A DNA stretch of 10,018 nt, from NCBI GenBank assembly GCA_910583525.1, contig CAJTXL010000049.1, positions 1 to 10,018 on the forward strand. Reading direction: 5' to 3'. The notes under the pieces are model-generated. The model made no database searches and was not told where the DNA came from. It was given only the letters and a program-made list of their open reading frames with translations. The stretch is from an uncultured Muribaculaceae bacterium (lineage in GTDB: Bacteria; Bacteroidota; Bacteroidia; Bacteroidales; Muribaculaceae). Positions 1 to 6,637 of the stretch are shown here, in pieces. The position numbers and the translations under genes were made by a program. The first letter of the stretch is position 1. Each line of letters opens with the position of its first letter.

Positions 1-22
1 GGAAAAGTAGGTAACCGCCCCC
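1..22 (+). rRNA. rrf: 3' end of 5S rRNA (partial, 5' part outside window)
   Basis: The first bases read GGAAAAGTAGGTAACCGCCC, which resembles the conserved 3' end of bacterial 5S rRNA (GGGAGAGTAGGTCACCGCC in Bacteroides, from memory). In 5S rRNA this segment forms the end of helix V and the 3' strand of helix I. A strong plus-strand terminator follows within a few bases, as expected at the end of an rRNA operon. The exact 3' end is uncertain (about 20-24), because the 5' strand it pairs with is outside the window. The match is short, so a chance resemblance is possible, but sequence and context agree. Confidence 0.72.
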
Positions 23-26
23 TCTG

Positions 27-60
27 AAGCCCCGAAGGCAACGCCTCCGGGGCTTTTTTT
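27..60 (+). terminator. Rho-independent terminator, probably of the rRNA operon
   Basis: The arms AAGCCCCGAAGGC (27-39) and GCCTCCGGGGCTT (43-55) form a 13-position stem with one A-C mismatch and an AAC loop, followed by a T run to position 60. The T run lies on the plus-strand side only; on the minus strand the stem is followed by CAGAGG. It therefore ends plus-strand transcription entering from the left, most likely the rRNA operon whose 5S tail opens the window. Confidence 0.9.
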
Positions 61-71
61 GTATAAAGAAA

Positions 72-116
72 TCCGACCCGTCCGACTTGTCAGACTGGTC
101 AGACATGTCCGACCGG
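72..116. repeat. Five-copy degenerate 9-bp tandem repeat
   Basis: Five consecutive 9-mers can be read: TCCGACCCG, TCCGACTTG, TCAGACTGG, TCAGACATG, TCCGACCGG. The consensus is TC[C/A]GACNNG: positions 1-2, 4-6 and 9 are invariant, position 3 is C or A, and positions 7-8 are free. The array fills the space between the T run of the rRNA terminator and the stop codon of the flavin reductase-rubredoxin gene, which starts at the next base (117). On the plus strand it would read as Ser-Asp-X five times, but the first ATG in that frame is at 105, within the array, so translation is unlikely. Its function is unknown. Confidence 0.85.
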
Positions 117-761
117 TTATCCTATCTCATGAAAAAAACTGCGGTCTACGCCGCAGATAGGGCACGTATAATCTTCAGGCAGCTCGCCCTCGACCTCGGC
201 AACATAACCGCACACCTCGCACTCATATCGGCGCAGACCTTGCGGCTTTGTGGCATCCGCCTTCTCTTCCTGATAGGTAGGAGCGCTCTTAGGTGCTTTA
301 CCCTTGATTACATCATGGTAATAGGCATATGTCATCGGTGTGCCCGAACCGGTTTCTGTATCGACGAGACGCCCGAGAACGAGCACATGGCTTCCGCAGT
401 CGATGAATTGCTCAGCTTCAAGCACCAGCCGTCCGGCGAACTTCCCCATCACACAAGGAGTTCCTGCTATTACTTCGTAGCCGAAATCGGCATACTTGTC
501 CCTATCCCGGCTGCATGAAAAACCGAAACACCCAATCAGCTCGGGATTGCTGTCTTCGGCCAAGATTGAAAGAGAGAACCGCTTGAACTCGCGGATAGCT
601 TCAAGCGTGTAATTGTTCTTATTGAGCGAAATTGCCAACAGTGGATTGTCGCTCGTAACCTGAAAGCAGGTATTGATTACGCATCCTGCCGGTCGTCCGT
701 CTTTGAATGCCCCGACTATATAAAGTCCGTAAGTGAGTTTGTTGAGTACTGTAGTATCCAT
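117..761 (-). CDS. Flavin reductase-rubredoxin fusion (high-molecular-weight rubredoxin type)
   Basis: This 214-residue cytoplasmic protein has an N-terminal FMN-binding flavin reductase-like domain (about 1-155) and a C-terminal rubredoxin domain (about 178-214). The rubredoxin iron site is clear: C181-x2-C184-G and C200-P-x-C203-G. Only 15 residues separate the two CxxC pairs, shorter than in classical rubredoxin and closer to the rubredoxin domain of rubrerythrins. A charged linker (about 155-177) joins the domains. Fusions of this type pass electrons from NAD(P)H or a flavin partner to acceptors such as flavodiiron proteins or rubrerythrin in anaerobes, so a role in oxygen or peroxide defence is the likely inference. 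It appears monocistronic: 116 bp separate its start from the end of the CNNM gene. I found no good TAnnTTTG promoter in that gap, so read-through from the upstream operon is possible. The fold is clear; the redox partner is not. Confidence 0.9.
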   Translation of the reverse strand: MDTTVLNKLTYGLYIVGAFKDGRPAGCVINTCFQVTSDNPLLAISLNKNNYTLEAIREFKRFSLSILAEDSNPELIGCFGFSCSRDRDKYADFGYEVIAGTPCVMGKFAGRLVLEAEQFIDCGSHVLVLGRLVDTETGSGTPMTYAYYHDVIKGKAPKSAPTYQEEKADATKPQGLRRYECEVCGYVAEVEGELPEDYTCPICGVDRSFFHEIG

Positions 762-877
762 ATCAATTGTTGTTATTGTATTAACGGATTGCTACAAAAA
801 AGTGTTCGTAGAACTGACGCATGACGGAATAATACGCCACTCTTTGAGTAACGTATCAGATAATTATATGGCTTTGC

Positions 878-2149
878 TTACTCTTCTGTTACGGACTTAA
901 TGACGCGGATGAGTTCGAGGCGGTTGGCCGATTTCTTCACGATGTTGAAGCTGTAGGGGGAGATGCTGATTGTAGAGCCTTGAGCTGGGATTGAGCCTGT
1001 GGTGTGCAAAATATAACCGGCGAGCGTCTGATAACTGTCATCTTCGGGTATGTCGAGGTCGAAGCGTTCGTTTATGTCGGTTATTTCGCAGCGGCCTGAG
1101 AACTCGTATACGTCCGGCTCGATTTGTCGTGCGGTAAGCCCCGAATTGTCGTGCTCGTCTTCTATGTTGCCGCATATTTCTTCCATAAGGTCTTCGAGGG
1201 TGAGCATTCCGGCCGTTCCGCCAAATTCGTCTATTACGATTGCTATGGAACGTTTCTGCGACAAGAGACGCCGCATCATTATATTAGCAAGAAGATTTTC
1301 AGGGGTGTAAAGCACGGGCTTGATTTGTTCTTTCCAGTCGTTCGACGGGTCGAACAGTTCGCTTACGTGTATATATCCGAGGATGTTGTCGATGTCGTCG
1401 CGGTAGACAATCACTTTTGAGCGGCCTGTGCCTGTGAATATGTCGGATAGTTCGTCACGCGTTATGGTGTCGATGTTCACGGCCACAATCTCGTTGCGCG
1501 GAATCATGCAGTCGCGCACGTGGGTCGACGAGAAATCGAGGGCGTTGCGGAAGATTTTCACTTCATTGTCAACTTCCTGTTTCTTTTCTTCCATATCGTC
1601 GATGGTCTCTTCGATATAGTCGTTCAGGTCGCCGATTGAAATGAGCCTCAGTTTTTTGTCGGGGTCCTTGATGCCGACGAGGCGCATGAGTATGCGCGAC
1701 AGCCACGACGTGAATGCCGAAATGGGGTACAGAATGATGTAGAACAGATAGACCGGCAGTGCGAATATCTTTAGCGAGCTGTTGGGGTTGATGCCGAACA
1801 CCGTTTTTGGAAGGAACTCGCCTGTAAGGAGTATGACAAGTGTGGATATGAGTGTCTGTGAAATCAGGATGAAGAATTCGTTTGCACAAATGCGTGCCAG
1901 CACCGGCTCTATGAGTGCTGCGGCTCCCATGCCGTATATTACGAGCATCACGTTGTTGCCCACCAGGATTGTCGAGATGAACAGTTCTGAGTTAGTGTAG
2001 AAGCGTTTTATGATGCGGCTGAGTACGCCTCCACGTGATACGTCGAGTTCGACGCGCACGCGGTCGGAGGTCACATATGCCATTTCGACACCTGAGAACA
2101 GGGCCGAGAACATAAGCGATACTAATGTTATGACAATCCAGACGGTCAT
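878..2149 (-). CDS. CNNM/CBS/CorC-HlyC family membrane protein (GldE-like)
   Basis: This 423-residue inner membrane protein has three parts. The CNNM (DUF21) transmembrane region is about 1-165, with hydrophobic segments near 3-25, 56-80, 92-118 and 128-150. A CBS pair spans about 205-330, including MIPRNEIVAV (215-224), a GRSKVIVYRDD strand (242-252) and the IDEFGGTAGMLTLEDLMEEI block (307-326). The C-terminal CorC/HlyC domain is about 340-423, with the DSYQTLAGYIL motif (371-381). The family is often annotated 'hemolysin', although members are better understood as divalent-cation (Mg2+/Co2+) transport or regulatory proteins; the Bacteroidetes paralogue in gliding bacteria is GldE. It is last in the coaX-OMP-lptC operon. 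Its ATG overlaps the lptC stop by 4 bp (ATGA), which supports this start and translational coupling. The exact transported ion cannot be read from the sequence. Confidence 0.93.
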   Translation of the reverse strand: MTVWIVITLVSLMFSALFSGVEMAYVTSDRVRVELDVSRGGVLSRIIKRFYTNSELFISTILVGNNVMLVIYGMGAAALIEPVLARICANEFFILISQTLISTLVILLTGEFLPKTVFGINPNSSLKIFALPVYLFYIILYPISAFTSWLSRILMRLVGIKDPDKKLRLISIGDLNDYIEETIDDMEEKKQEVDNEVKIFRNALDFSSTHVRDCMIPRNEIVAVNIDTITRDELSDIFTGTGRSKVIVYRDDIDNILGYIHVSELFDPSNDWKEQIKPVLYTPENLLANIMMRRLLSQKRSIAIVIDEFGGTAGMLTLEDLMEEICGNIEDEHDNSGLTARQIEPDVYEFSGRCEITDINERFDLDIPEDDSYQTLAGYILHTTGSIPAQGSTISISPYSFNIVKKSANRLELIRVIKSVTEE

Positions 2150-2964
2150 ATCTTTTTGTTGGGTATTTGTCGTGTGAAAGAATTTTTCGGGCTGTCTTTA
2201 CGGCCGGAGCTGTTTTCGCCGGGCCGTACCGGCATTGCTTTGGCCTCTTCTTTGATGTGCATCTGAGGATGTTTGCGTTCCGGCGCCGGTTTACGCCTAC
2301 GTGCTACAGTATTTGTGTCGGGTTGCACGTCTGTTGAGGCGGCGTTGGCGGTATCGGTGTTGGCGCTTTTCCTTCCGGGACGTCTGTCTGCCGGAAGAAT
2401 GGCGGTGGGCCTGTGCACTGTGTAGTAAAGCATGCTTTGGTCCGACTCGAAGCCGAATCCTTCGATGGTGCGGTCGGTGCGCACTATGTGGATAAAGGAG
2501 TCGCTGTAGATTTTTCGCGCGCTCTGGTCCCAAAACAGCTGCTGTGTCAGGAAGCTGTCTGCCTGGGTGTTTACCATGACTACGTTACCGTCGAGACGCC
2601 ACAGGCGTTTGCGCGAGAAATATATGGCCGAGTCGCATATTACGGTCGATTCGGGGCGCATCTCCGGGTCGTACTGCTCAAGTTCCATGCCGAGCGGAAA
2701 TTTCCAGAATGGTTCTTCGGCGTCTTCAAACATCTGCCACAGGGGTGCGGTGACGTGGTATTTTGTATATCCCGAATCGCTTATCAGTGTCGAGACATCG
2801 GTTGTCGCCATCGTCGGTGTCGTCTCGCCGTCGGACGCATTGGGCACGTAGCGTTTGACTTCCTCTTTTTTCGGGAGAAGCAACCACAACACAATGGCGG
2901 CGACGGCCACTGCGGCAAGCAGTAGCCGCATTGTCTGCGTACGCGACAGACGATGTCTTGCCAT
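2146..2964 (-). CDS. lptC: LptC-like LPS export protein with long basic C-terminal tail
   Basis: LptC is a bitopic inner-membrane protein that receives LPS from LptB2FG and hands it to periplasmic LptA. The sequence shows a basic N-terminus, one transmembrane segment (about 13-30), then the periplasmic beta-jellyroll (about 55-185). Family-like features are GNVVMVN (126-132), SFLTQQLFWDQSARKIYSD (137-155) and a terminal GFGFESDQSMLYY strand (169-181). Residues about 190-272 form an extra Pro-, Lys- and Arg-rich low-complexity tail ending NKKI, probably disordered; typical LptC proteins end soon after the jellyroll. The gene starts 14 bp after the outer membrane protein gene and overlaps the CNNM gene by 4 bp. 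The identification rests on the jellyroll motifs plus operon position next to coaX and the CNNM gene, an arrangement I recall from other Bacteroidales. Confidence 0.86.
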   Translation of the reverse strand: MARHRLSRTQTMRLLLAAVAVAAIVLWLLLPKKEEVKRYVPNASDGETTPTMATTDVSTLISDSGYTKYHVTAPLWQMFEDAEEPFWKFPLGMELEQYDPEMRPESTVICDSAIYFSRKRLWRLDGNVVMVNTQADSFLTQQLFWDQSARKIYSDSFIHIVRTDRTIEGFGFESDQSMLYYTVHRPTAILPADRRPGRKSANTDTANAASTDVQPDTNTVARRRKPAPERKHPQMHIKEEAKAMPVRPGENSSGRKDSPKNSFTRQIPNKKI

Positions 2965-2978
2965 GCCCGTGCGGAACC

Positions 2979-4238
2979 TTAGTTGATTTTACGTTGCCAG
3001 AACCACATCTCGTTGAAGTTGATGCCGAGTGTGATGTTCAGGTAGTTCTCTTTGATTAGCGGATTGGGTTTTGCCTGGCGGTGCACCCATTCGAAACCGA
3101 GGTTGACGGTGGTTTTGAATGACGGGACGGGGAAGCCGAAGCCTGCCGAGATGCTGTATTCGTGCAGTTGGTTGCCCTGCAGTTTAAGATAGTCGTCGCA
3201 CCAGTATCCGCCCAAGCGGTAGCTTACACGCTTTAGATAGCTGCCGCGCATGTCGGGAGTGTATTGCAGTCCTATGGCATATTTCGAGCGGTCGGCAAAT
3301 GAGAATGCTCTGGTCTCTACACCTTCAAAGCCGCGAAACTTGGCTTTTGTCCAAGGTTGGAATGTGTAGTCGAACTCCACCATCAGTCGTCGCTGCCAGT
3401 TGTAATTAAGGCCGGCACCCCATGTTTCGGGGATTGAATAGTTGTCGCGCAGGGTATGTTCGTCGGAGAACTGCGGTTCGTTGTCCATCGAGGTGTCGTA
3501 GTTCACCTGTCGCGCCGTTCCCAGCAGTGTCTTTGCCGGGCTGTATGTGAGGCCGGCTGTAATACGGTCGCCTTTGTTCAGCGACAGGCTGTATTGGGCG
3601 CCGAAGTTCAGGTGGAAGTCGCGCACCACCATCTGTGTCTGGAAGAGTGAGCTTTGGGCTGAGCTTAGCTGCGCGTATGTCTCGTTTATTATTGTGCCGA
3701 ACAGATACGATATGTTGAACCCGATGCTAAAGCCTTTGAACGGGCGTCCGGCTACGCCGAGATATAGTTCGTTAAGGCTTCCGTTGCCTTGTCTGCTGTC
3801 GACGCCGTTGTCTATCTTGCTTCCGAAGGCATAGCCTGTCGATGAATATGGGAGCACGCCTACCGAAGCGCCCATGTATTTGCCTAATGGGAACTGCATA
3901 GTGGCGTAGTCGAGGCCTCCGCCGAAGTTTTTGTCGCTGACGCTTTTGCCGTCCTGTATTTCGGTCTGCCACAATGCCGTGACGTCGATGCCCATGTCGA
4001 ACAGGAATGTGAGCGAGTCAATCATGGCATATGAGGCCGGGTTCATTACGTTTATCTGTCGACCCGAGTTCATGGCATAGCCAATGCCGCCCATCGAGCG
4101 CTGAGCCGAAGTGGCATGGTCGCGGAGCATGCCGTAGCCATAAGCCGAATATGGGGTCATGGTTCCGTTTTGGGCATAGATTGCGCTGATGGCTGTGATG
4201 AATAGCGCGGTCGTAGCGATAAACTTTTTGATTTTCAT
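2979..4238 (-). CDS. Outer membrane beta-barrel protein, signal peptide, coaX-lptC operon
   Basis: The 419-residue product starts MKIKK with a classical signal peptide. The hydrophobic core is residues 6-20, with predicted signal peptidase I cleavage after A22 (IYA|Q), leaving Gln23 as N-terminus. The mature part alternates aromatic and polar residues in many short amphipathic strands with Gly/Asn turns, and resembles FadL-like barrels in the SMGGIGYAMNSGRQINVMNPASYA region (48-71). It ends NEMWFWQRKIN, typical of a last barrel strand. An in-frame extension to an ATG at 4451 exists but is rejected. It would lie antisense-like within coaX codons, be Arg-rich and bury the signal peptide. The start at 4238 forms ATGA with the coaX stop, strong support for this choice. 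Substrate and function are unknown; the operon (lptC next) suggests an envelope role. Confidence 0.9.
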   Translation of the reverse strand: MKIKKFIATTALFITAISAIYAQNGTMTPYSAYGYGMLRDHATSAQRSMGGIGYAMNSGRQINVMNPASYAMIDSLTFLFDMGIDVTALWQTEIQDGKSVSDKNFGGGLDYATMQFPLGKYMGASVGVLPYSSTGYAFGSKIDNGVDSRQGNGSLNELYLGVAGRPFKGFSIGFNISYLFGTIINETYAQLSSAQSSLFQTQMVVRDFHLNFGAQYSLSLNKGDRITAGLTYSPAKTLLGTARQVNYDTSMDNEPQFSDEHTLRDNYSIPETWGAGLNYNWQRRLMVEFDYTFQPWTKAKFRGFEGVETRAFSFADRSKYAIGLQYTPDMRGSYLKRVSYRLGGYWCDDYLKLQGNQLHEYSISAGFGFPVPSFKTTVNLGFEWVHRQAKPNPLIKENYLNITLGINFNEMWFWQRKIN

Positions 4239-4984
4239 TTTTTTATAATGCTGAAAAGCCCCTGATGCACAAGATATGGGGCGTGTATGTAGTCGAATGT
4301 GATAATTTTTCTGTCGATTAGGAGTTGGGCCGAGCCGCCTGTCAGTACAGCCAACGTGTGCTCGCCTGCGGCATGGTGGTATGTCTCGAGTTCGGCGGCG
4401 AGGCCTCTGACGGCACCGCTGCGCATAGCTTCGGCTGTGGTAGCGCCCCATTGTGGAATGTCGCCTTCGGCGCTTACTGCAGGCAGAGTGTCGGTGAATG
4501 CCGCCAAGGCGCGCAGTCTGAGGTCTATACCCGGAGCGATGTTGCCGCCCACATATATGCGGCCGGGCGCTATGTAGTCGTAAGTCACCGCCGTGCCGAT
4601 GTCAGAAACGAGCAAAGGCCTGTCATCTCCGGCAATGTGCAGGGCGCCCAATGCGGCAGCAATGCGGTCGGCTCCGAGTGTCGACGGGGTGCGGTAGGCG
4701 ATTGTAAGAGGCATGGGAGTGGTTGCGTTCAGGTCGACGAGCCTTGGAGTCAGGTCGGACAGCGAAGCGAGGTCGTCGGCTCTGTCTGATGCCACCACCG
4801 AGCAATATGCGATGGCGGCGAGCTGCCTCCGGGTCAATCCGGCTTCATGGCACAACTGCATTGCCAAATCGCCTGCCGGAAGGCTTGCATCACCTTTGGC
4901 GGCACGAATAATCGCGCCGTCGACATCCCACAGAGCGGCTTTAATGGCCGTGTTTCCGCGGTCGATGGTGAGTTTCACTTCCAT
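4235..4984 (-). CDS. coaX: Type III pantothenate kinase
   Basis: CoaX phosphorylates pantothenate with ATP, the first step of coenzyme A synthesis, in the cytoplasm. The 249 residues carry the family's ASKHA-fold motifs in order: IDRGNT phosphate loop (7-12), TPSTLGADR (99-107, substrate-binding GADR), SDIGTAVTYD (127-136), GGNIAPGIDLR (146-156) with the following AL..FT.TLP block, and LTGGSAQLL near the C-terminus (214-222). Length matches the family. It is the first gene of the minus-strand operon; its TGA overlaps the ATG of the barrel gene by 4 bp. A TAnnTTTG-like element ends 8 bp upstream of its ATG, so the transcript would have almost no leader. Assignment is firm. Confidence 0.96.
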   Translation of the reverse strand: MEVKLTIDRGNTAIKAALWDVDGAIIRAAKGDASLPAGDLAMQLCHEAGLTRRQLAAIAYCSVVASDRADDLASLSDLTPRLVDLNATTPMPLTIAYRTPSTLGADRIAAALGALHIAGDDRPLLVSDIGTAVTYDYIAPGRIYVGGNIAPGIDLRLRALAAFTDTLPAVSAEGDIPQWGATTAEAMRSGAVRGLAAELETYHHAAGEHTLAVLTGGSAQLLIDRKIITFDYIHAPYLVHQGLFSIIKK

Positions 4985-4991
4985 ATTGGGG

Positions 4992-4999
4992 CAAAATTA
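4992..4999 (-). promoter_or_regulatory. Candidate -7 element for coaX operon (TAATTTTG)
   Basis: On the minus strand TAATTTTG matches the Bacteroides -7 consensus TAnnTTTG and ends only 8 bases before the coaX ATG (4984). No TTTG is present 19-21 bases further upstream, so the -33 half is missing or poor. If real, transcription would start at or within a few bases of the start codon, giving a leaderless or near-leaderless message. It rests on one 8-mer match only. Confidence 0.4.
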
Positions 5000-5102
5000 C
5001 TAAATACAAGCCGAACAGACTGCATTTTCGCAATTATTTAATGTTAAATAGCATGGGATGCGGACAGTTGTGGAAATATGAGGCTGATTTTGTGTTAAAT
5101 GC

Positions 5103-5133
5103 TTTGCCGGTTTGTAGCTTTTTTGTAACTTTG
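5103..5133 (+). promoter_or_regulatory. Bacteroidales-type promoter for the glutaminyl cyclase-sufE pair
   Basis: TTTG at 5103-5106 and TAACTTTG at 5126-5133, separated by 19 bp, match the Bacteroides consensus TTTG-N19-21-TAnnTTTG at every fixed position. The expected transcription start is a few bases after 5133, at or just past the first ATG (5136). This matters for choosing the start codon of the downstream gene: ATG at 5157 would leave a leader of about 15-20 bases. Confidence 0.7.
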
Positions 5134-5135
5134 CC

Positions 5136-6167
5136 ATGATAAACCACATTAAAGCCATGGCAAACAGTACGGTAGCGGCTATTACGGCCGTTTTGATGCT
5201 CATCCTTTCTACGGGATGCAAGGGAACCCCCAAGACTGATGGCCGGGAGCGTGCTTCTGCTGAAAAGCCGGGAGTGCGGCTTGGAGCTTTCAGCGCTGAC
5301 AGCGCATATAATTATATTGCCGGACAGGTGTCTTTCGGGCCGCGAGTTCCGGGGAGCGACGGGCACCGGGCCTGCCGCGATTACATTGTTGAGACTTTGC
5401 GTCGCCACGGTGCCGATTCGATTATTGTGCAGCAGGCGACAGTAGAAGCCTATAACGGCGACAGGTTGCCGATATCGAACATAATAGCCGGTTTCAACCT
5501 GCAGTCGGCCAAGCGCATATTGCTTGCGGCACATTGGGATACTCGTCCGTGGGCCGACATGGAGACTTCGGAGACTTTGCGGCAACGGCCTATCGAGGGA
5601 GCCAACGACGGCGGCAGCGGTGTAGGCGTACTTTTGGAGATTGCCCGTAATTTTGCGGCCAAGCGTCCGTCGGTGGGCGTCGATTTGTTTTTTATCGATG
5701 CCGAGGATTACGGCAACAGTGACGGCTTTGGCATGAATGCCGATACGTGGTGCCTGGGGTCGCAATACTGGGCGCAGAACATGGTGCCTTATAAGGCGGA
5801 TAACCTTCCGGTTTACGGCATCTTGCTTGATATGGTGGGCGGTCGCAACGCCAAGTTCCATTATGAGGATTTTTCGGCAAGGGAGGCCACGACTCCTACC
5901 ATCAAGGTATGGAGCGAAGCCGAGAGGCTCGGCTATGCCGACTTGTTTCCCCGTTCGGTGGGCGGAGCCGCCACTGACGACCATATAGTTCTTACTCGTG
6001 CCGGCATACCTACTACCGACATAATAGACATCAGCAATTCTGAGACGACATCTTTCCCGGCAACATGGCATACGCACAATGACAATCTTGCGAACATCGA
6101 CCGTTCGGTGCTCCAGGCCGTGGGAGAGACTGTGCTGAATGTGGTATATAAGGAGAAGCCTTATTGA
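5136..6167 (+). CDS. Type II glutaminyl-peptide cyclotransferase (M28-like zinc fold), lipoprotein
   Basis: The enzyme cyclises N-terminal glutamine of exported proteins to pyroglutamate. The protein has a hydrophobic signal segment (13-24) and a lipobox-like LSTGC (24-28), so it is probably a lipoprotein in the periplasm or outer membrane. The zinc and catalytic signature of mammalian-type cyclases is readable: AAHWDTRPWAD (131-141), GANDGGSG (155-162, zinc Asp158), IDAEDYG (187-193, catalytic Glu190 then Asp191 at the zinc-ligand place where animal enzymes have Glu), DDH (281-283), and WHT (311-313, zinc His312). The HWDTRP block and DDH distinguish it from plain M28 aminopeptidases. Length (343) fits Bacteroidetes cyclases. 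Start: ATG 5136 gives a Lys in the signal n-region, but the promoter position favours ATG 5157 (Met8). It is followed 19 bp later by sufE on the same strand; no functional link between them is evident. Confidence 0.9.
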   Translation: MINHIKAMANSTVAAITAVLMLILSTGCKGTPKTDGRERASAEKPGVRLGAFSADSAYNYIAGQVSFGPRVPGSDGHRACRDYIVETLRRHGADSIIVQQATVEAYNGDRLPISNIIAGFNLQSAKRILLAAHWDTRPWADMETSETLRQRPIEGANDGGSGVGVLLEIARNFAAKRPSVGVDLFFIDAEDYGNSDGFGMNADTWCLGSQYWAQNMVPYKADNLPVYGILLDMVGGRNAKFHYEDFSAREATTPTIKVWSEAERLGYADLFPRSVGGAATDDHIVLTRAGIPTTDIIDISNSETTSFPATWHTHNDNLANIDRSVLQAVGETVLNVVYKEKPY

Positions 6168-6186
6168 ACTTTCGCAAATTAAGATT

Positions 6187-6612
6187 ATGACTATAGAGGA
6201 GAGCCAACAGGATATCATTGACCAGTTTGCCGACATCGACGACTGGATGGACCGCTATGCTTATATAATAGACATGGGCAATGCGCTTGAGCCGTTGCCT
6301 GAAAACCTCAAGACCCCGGATCGGCTGATAGAGGGTTGCCAAAGCCGCGTGTGGCTCGATGCGACGCTTGACGAGGCCGGGAATGTGGATTTCCGAGCGG
6401 ATTCGGATGCCATCATCGTGAAGGGTATCATATCGATGCTTGTGGAAGTCCTGTCGGGTCATACTCCCGACGAGATACTCGGCGCGGATTTGCGTTTCAT
6501 CAATGAAATAGGGCTCGCCGAACATCTGTCGCCTACGCGCAGCAACGGTCTGCTGGCAATGCTCAAGCAGATGCGCGCCTATGCGGCGGCATTCAAGGCG
6601 CGCACGGCGTAA
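6187..6612 (+). CDS. sufE: SufE family cysteine desulfurase sulfur acceptor
   Basis: SufE takes persulfide sulfur from the SufS cysteine desulfurase and passes it to the SufBCD scaffold for Fe-S cluster assembly in the cytoplasm. The 141-residue product has the expected size and the active-site block EGCQSRVWL, with the acceptor Cys at position 51, the same number as in E. coli SufE. The flanking pattern D-x-x-x-R-Y-x-x-I-I near 19-28 and PLPENLKTPDRLI before the Cys also fit. The start at 6187 (MTIEES) is preferred to an in-frame ATG at 6139, which lies inside the cyclase gene. It ends 25 bp from the convergent ruvB stop; no terminator hairpin is visible there. No sufS or sufBCD is present in the window. 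Confidence 0.95.
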   Translation: MTIEESQQDIIDQFADIDDWMDRYAYIIDMGNALEPLPENLKTPDRLIEGCQSRVWLDATLDEAGNVDFRADSDAIIVKGIISMLVEVLSGHTPDEILGADLRFINEIGLAEHLSPTRSNGLLAMLKQMRAYAAAFKARTA

Positions 6613-6637
6613 GTGTCTGTCCTATTCAGTGTGGCGG

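Noticed and set aside
72..116. CRISPR array
   Set aside because: Units are 9 bp with no spacers, and no cas genes are present.
87..518. Plus-strand open frame beginning in the 9-mer array (Ser-Asp-X repeats)
   Set aside because: It is almost wholly antisense to the flavin reductase-rubredoxin gene; its product has no recognisable domain and its start lies within repeats.
836..852. Hairpin GCCACTC-TTT-GAGTAAC as terminator of the CNNM operon
   Set aside because: The 7-bp stem needs two G-T pairs and is not followed by a T run on the minus strand.
762..877. Promoter for the flavin reductase-rubredoxin gene
   Set aside because: No TAnnTTTG motif with a correctly spaced TTTG was found; only T-rich CTTTTTTG near 800, without a partner.
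4239..4451. 71-residue N-terminal extension of the outer membrane barrel
   Set aside because: It overlaps coaX in another frame, is Arg-rich, and would bury the signal peptide; the ATGA overlap at 4235-4238 marks the real start.
5034..6236. 400-codon minus-strand open frame across the cyclase gene
   Set aside because: It is an antisense shadow of a clearly conserved zinc enzyme; the translation is His/Arg-rich with no family features.
6613..6637. Bidirectional terminator between convergent sufE and ruvB
   Set aside because: The 25-bp gap has no inverted repeat or T run.
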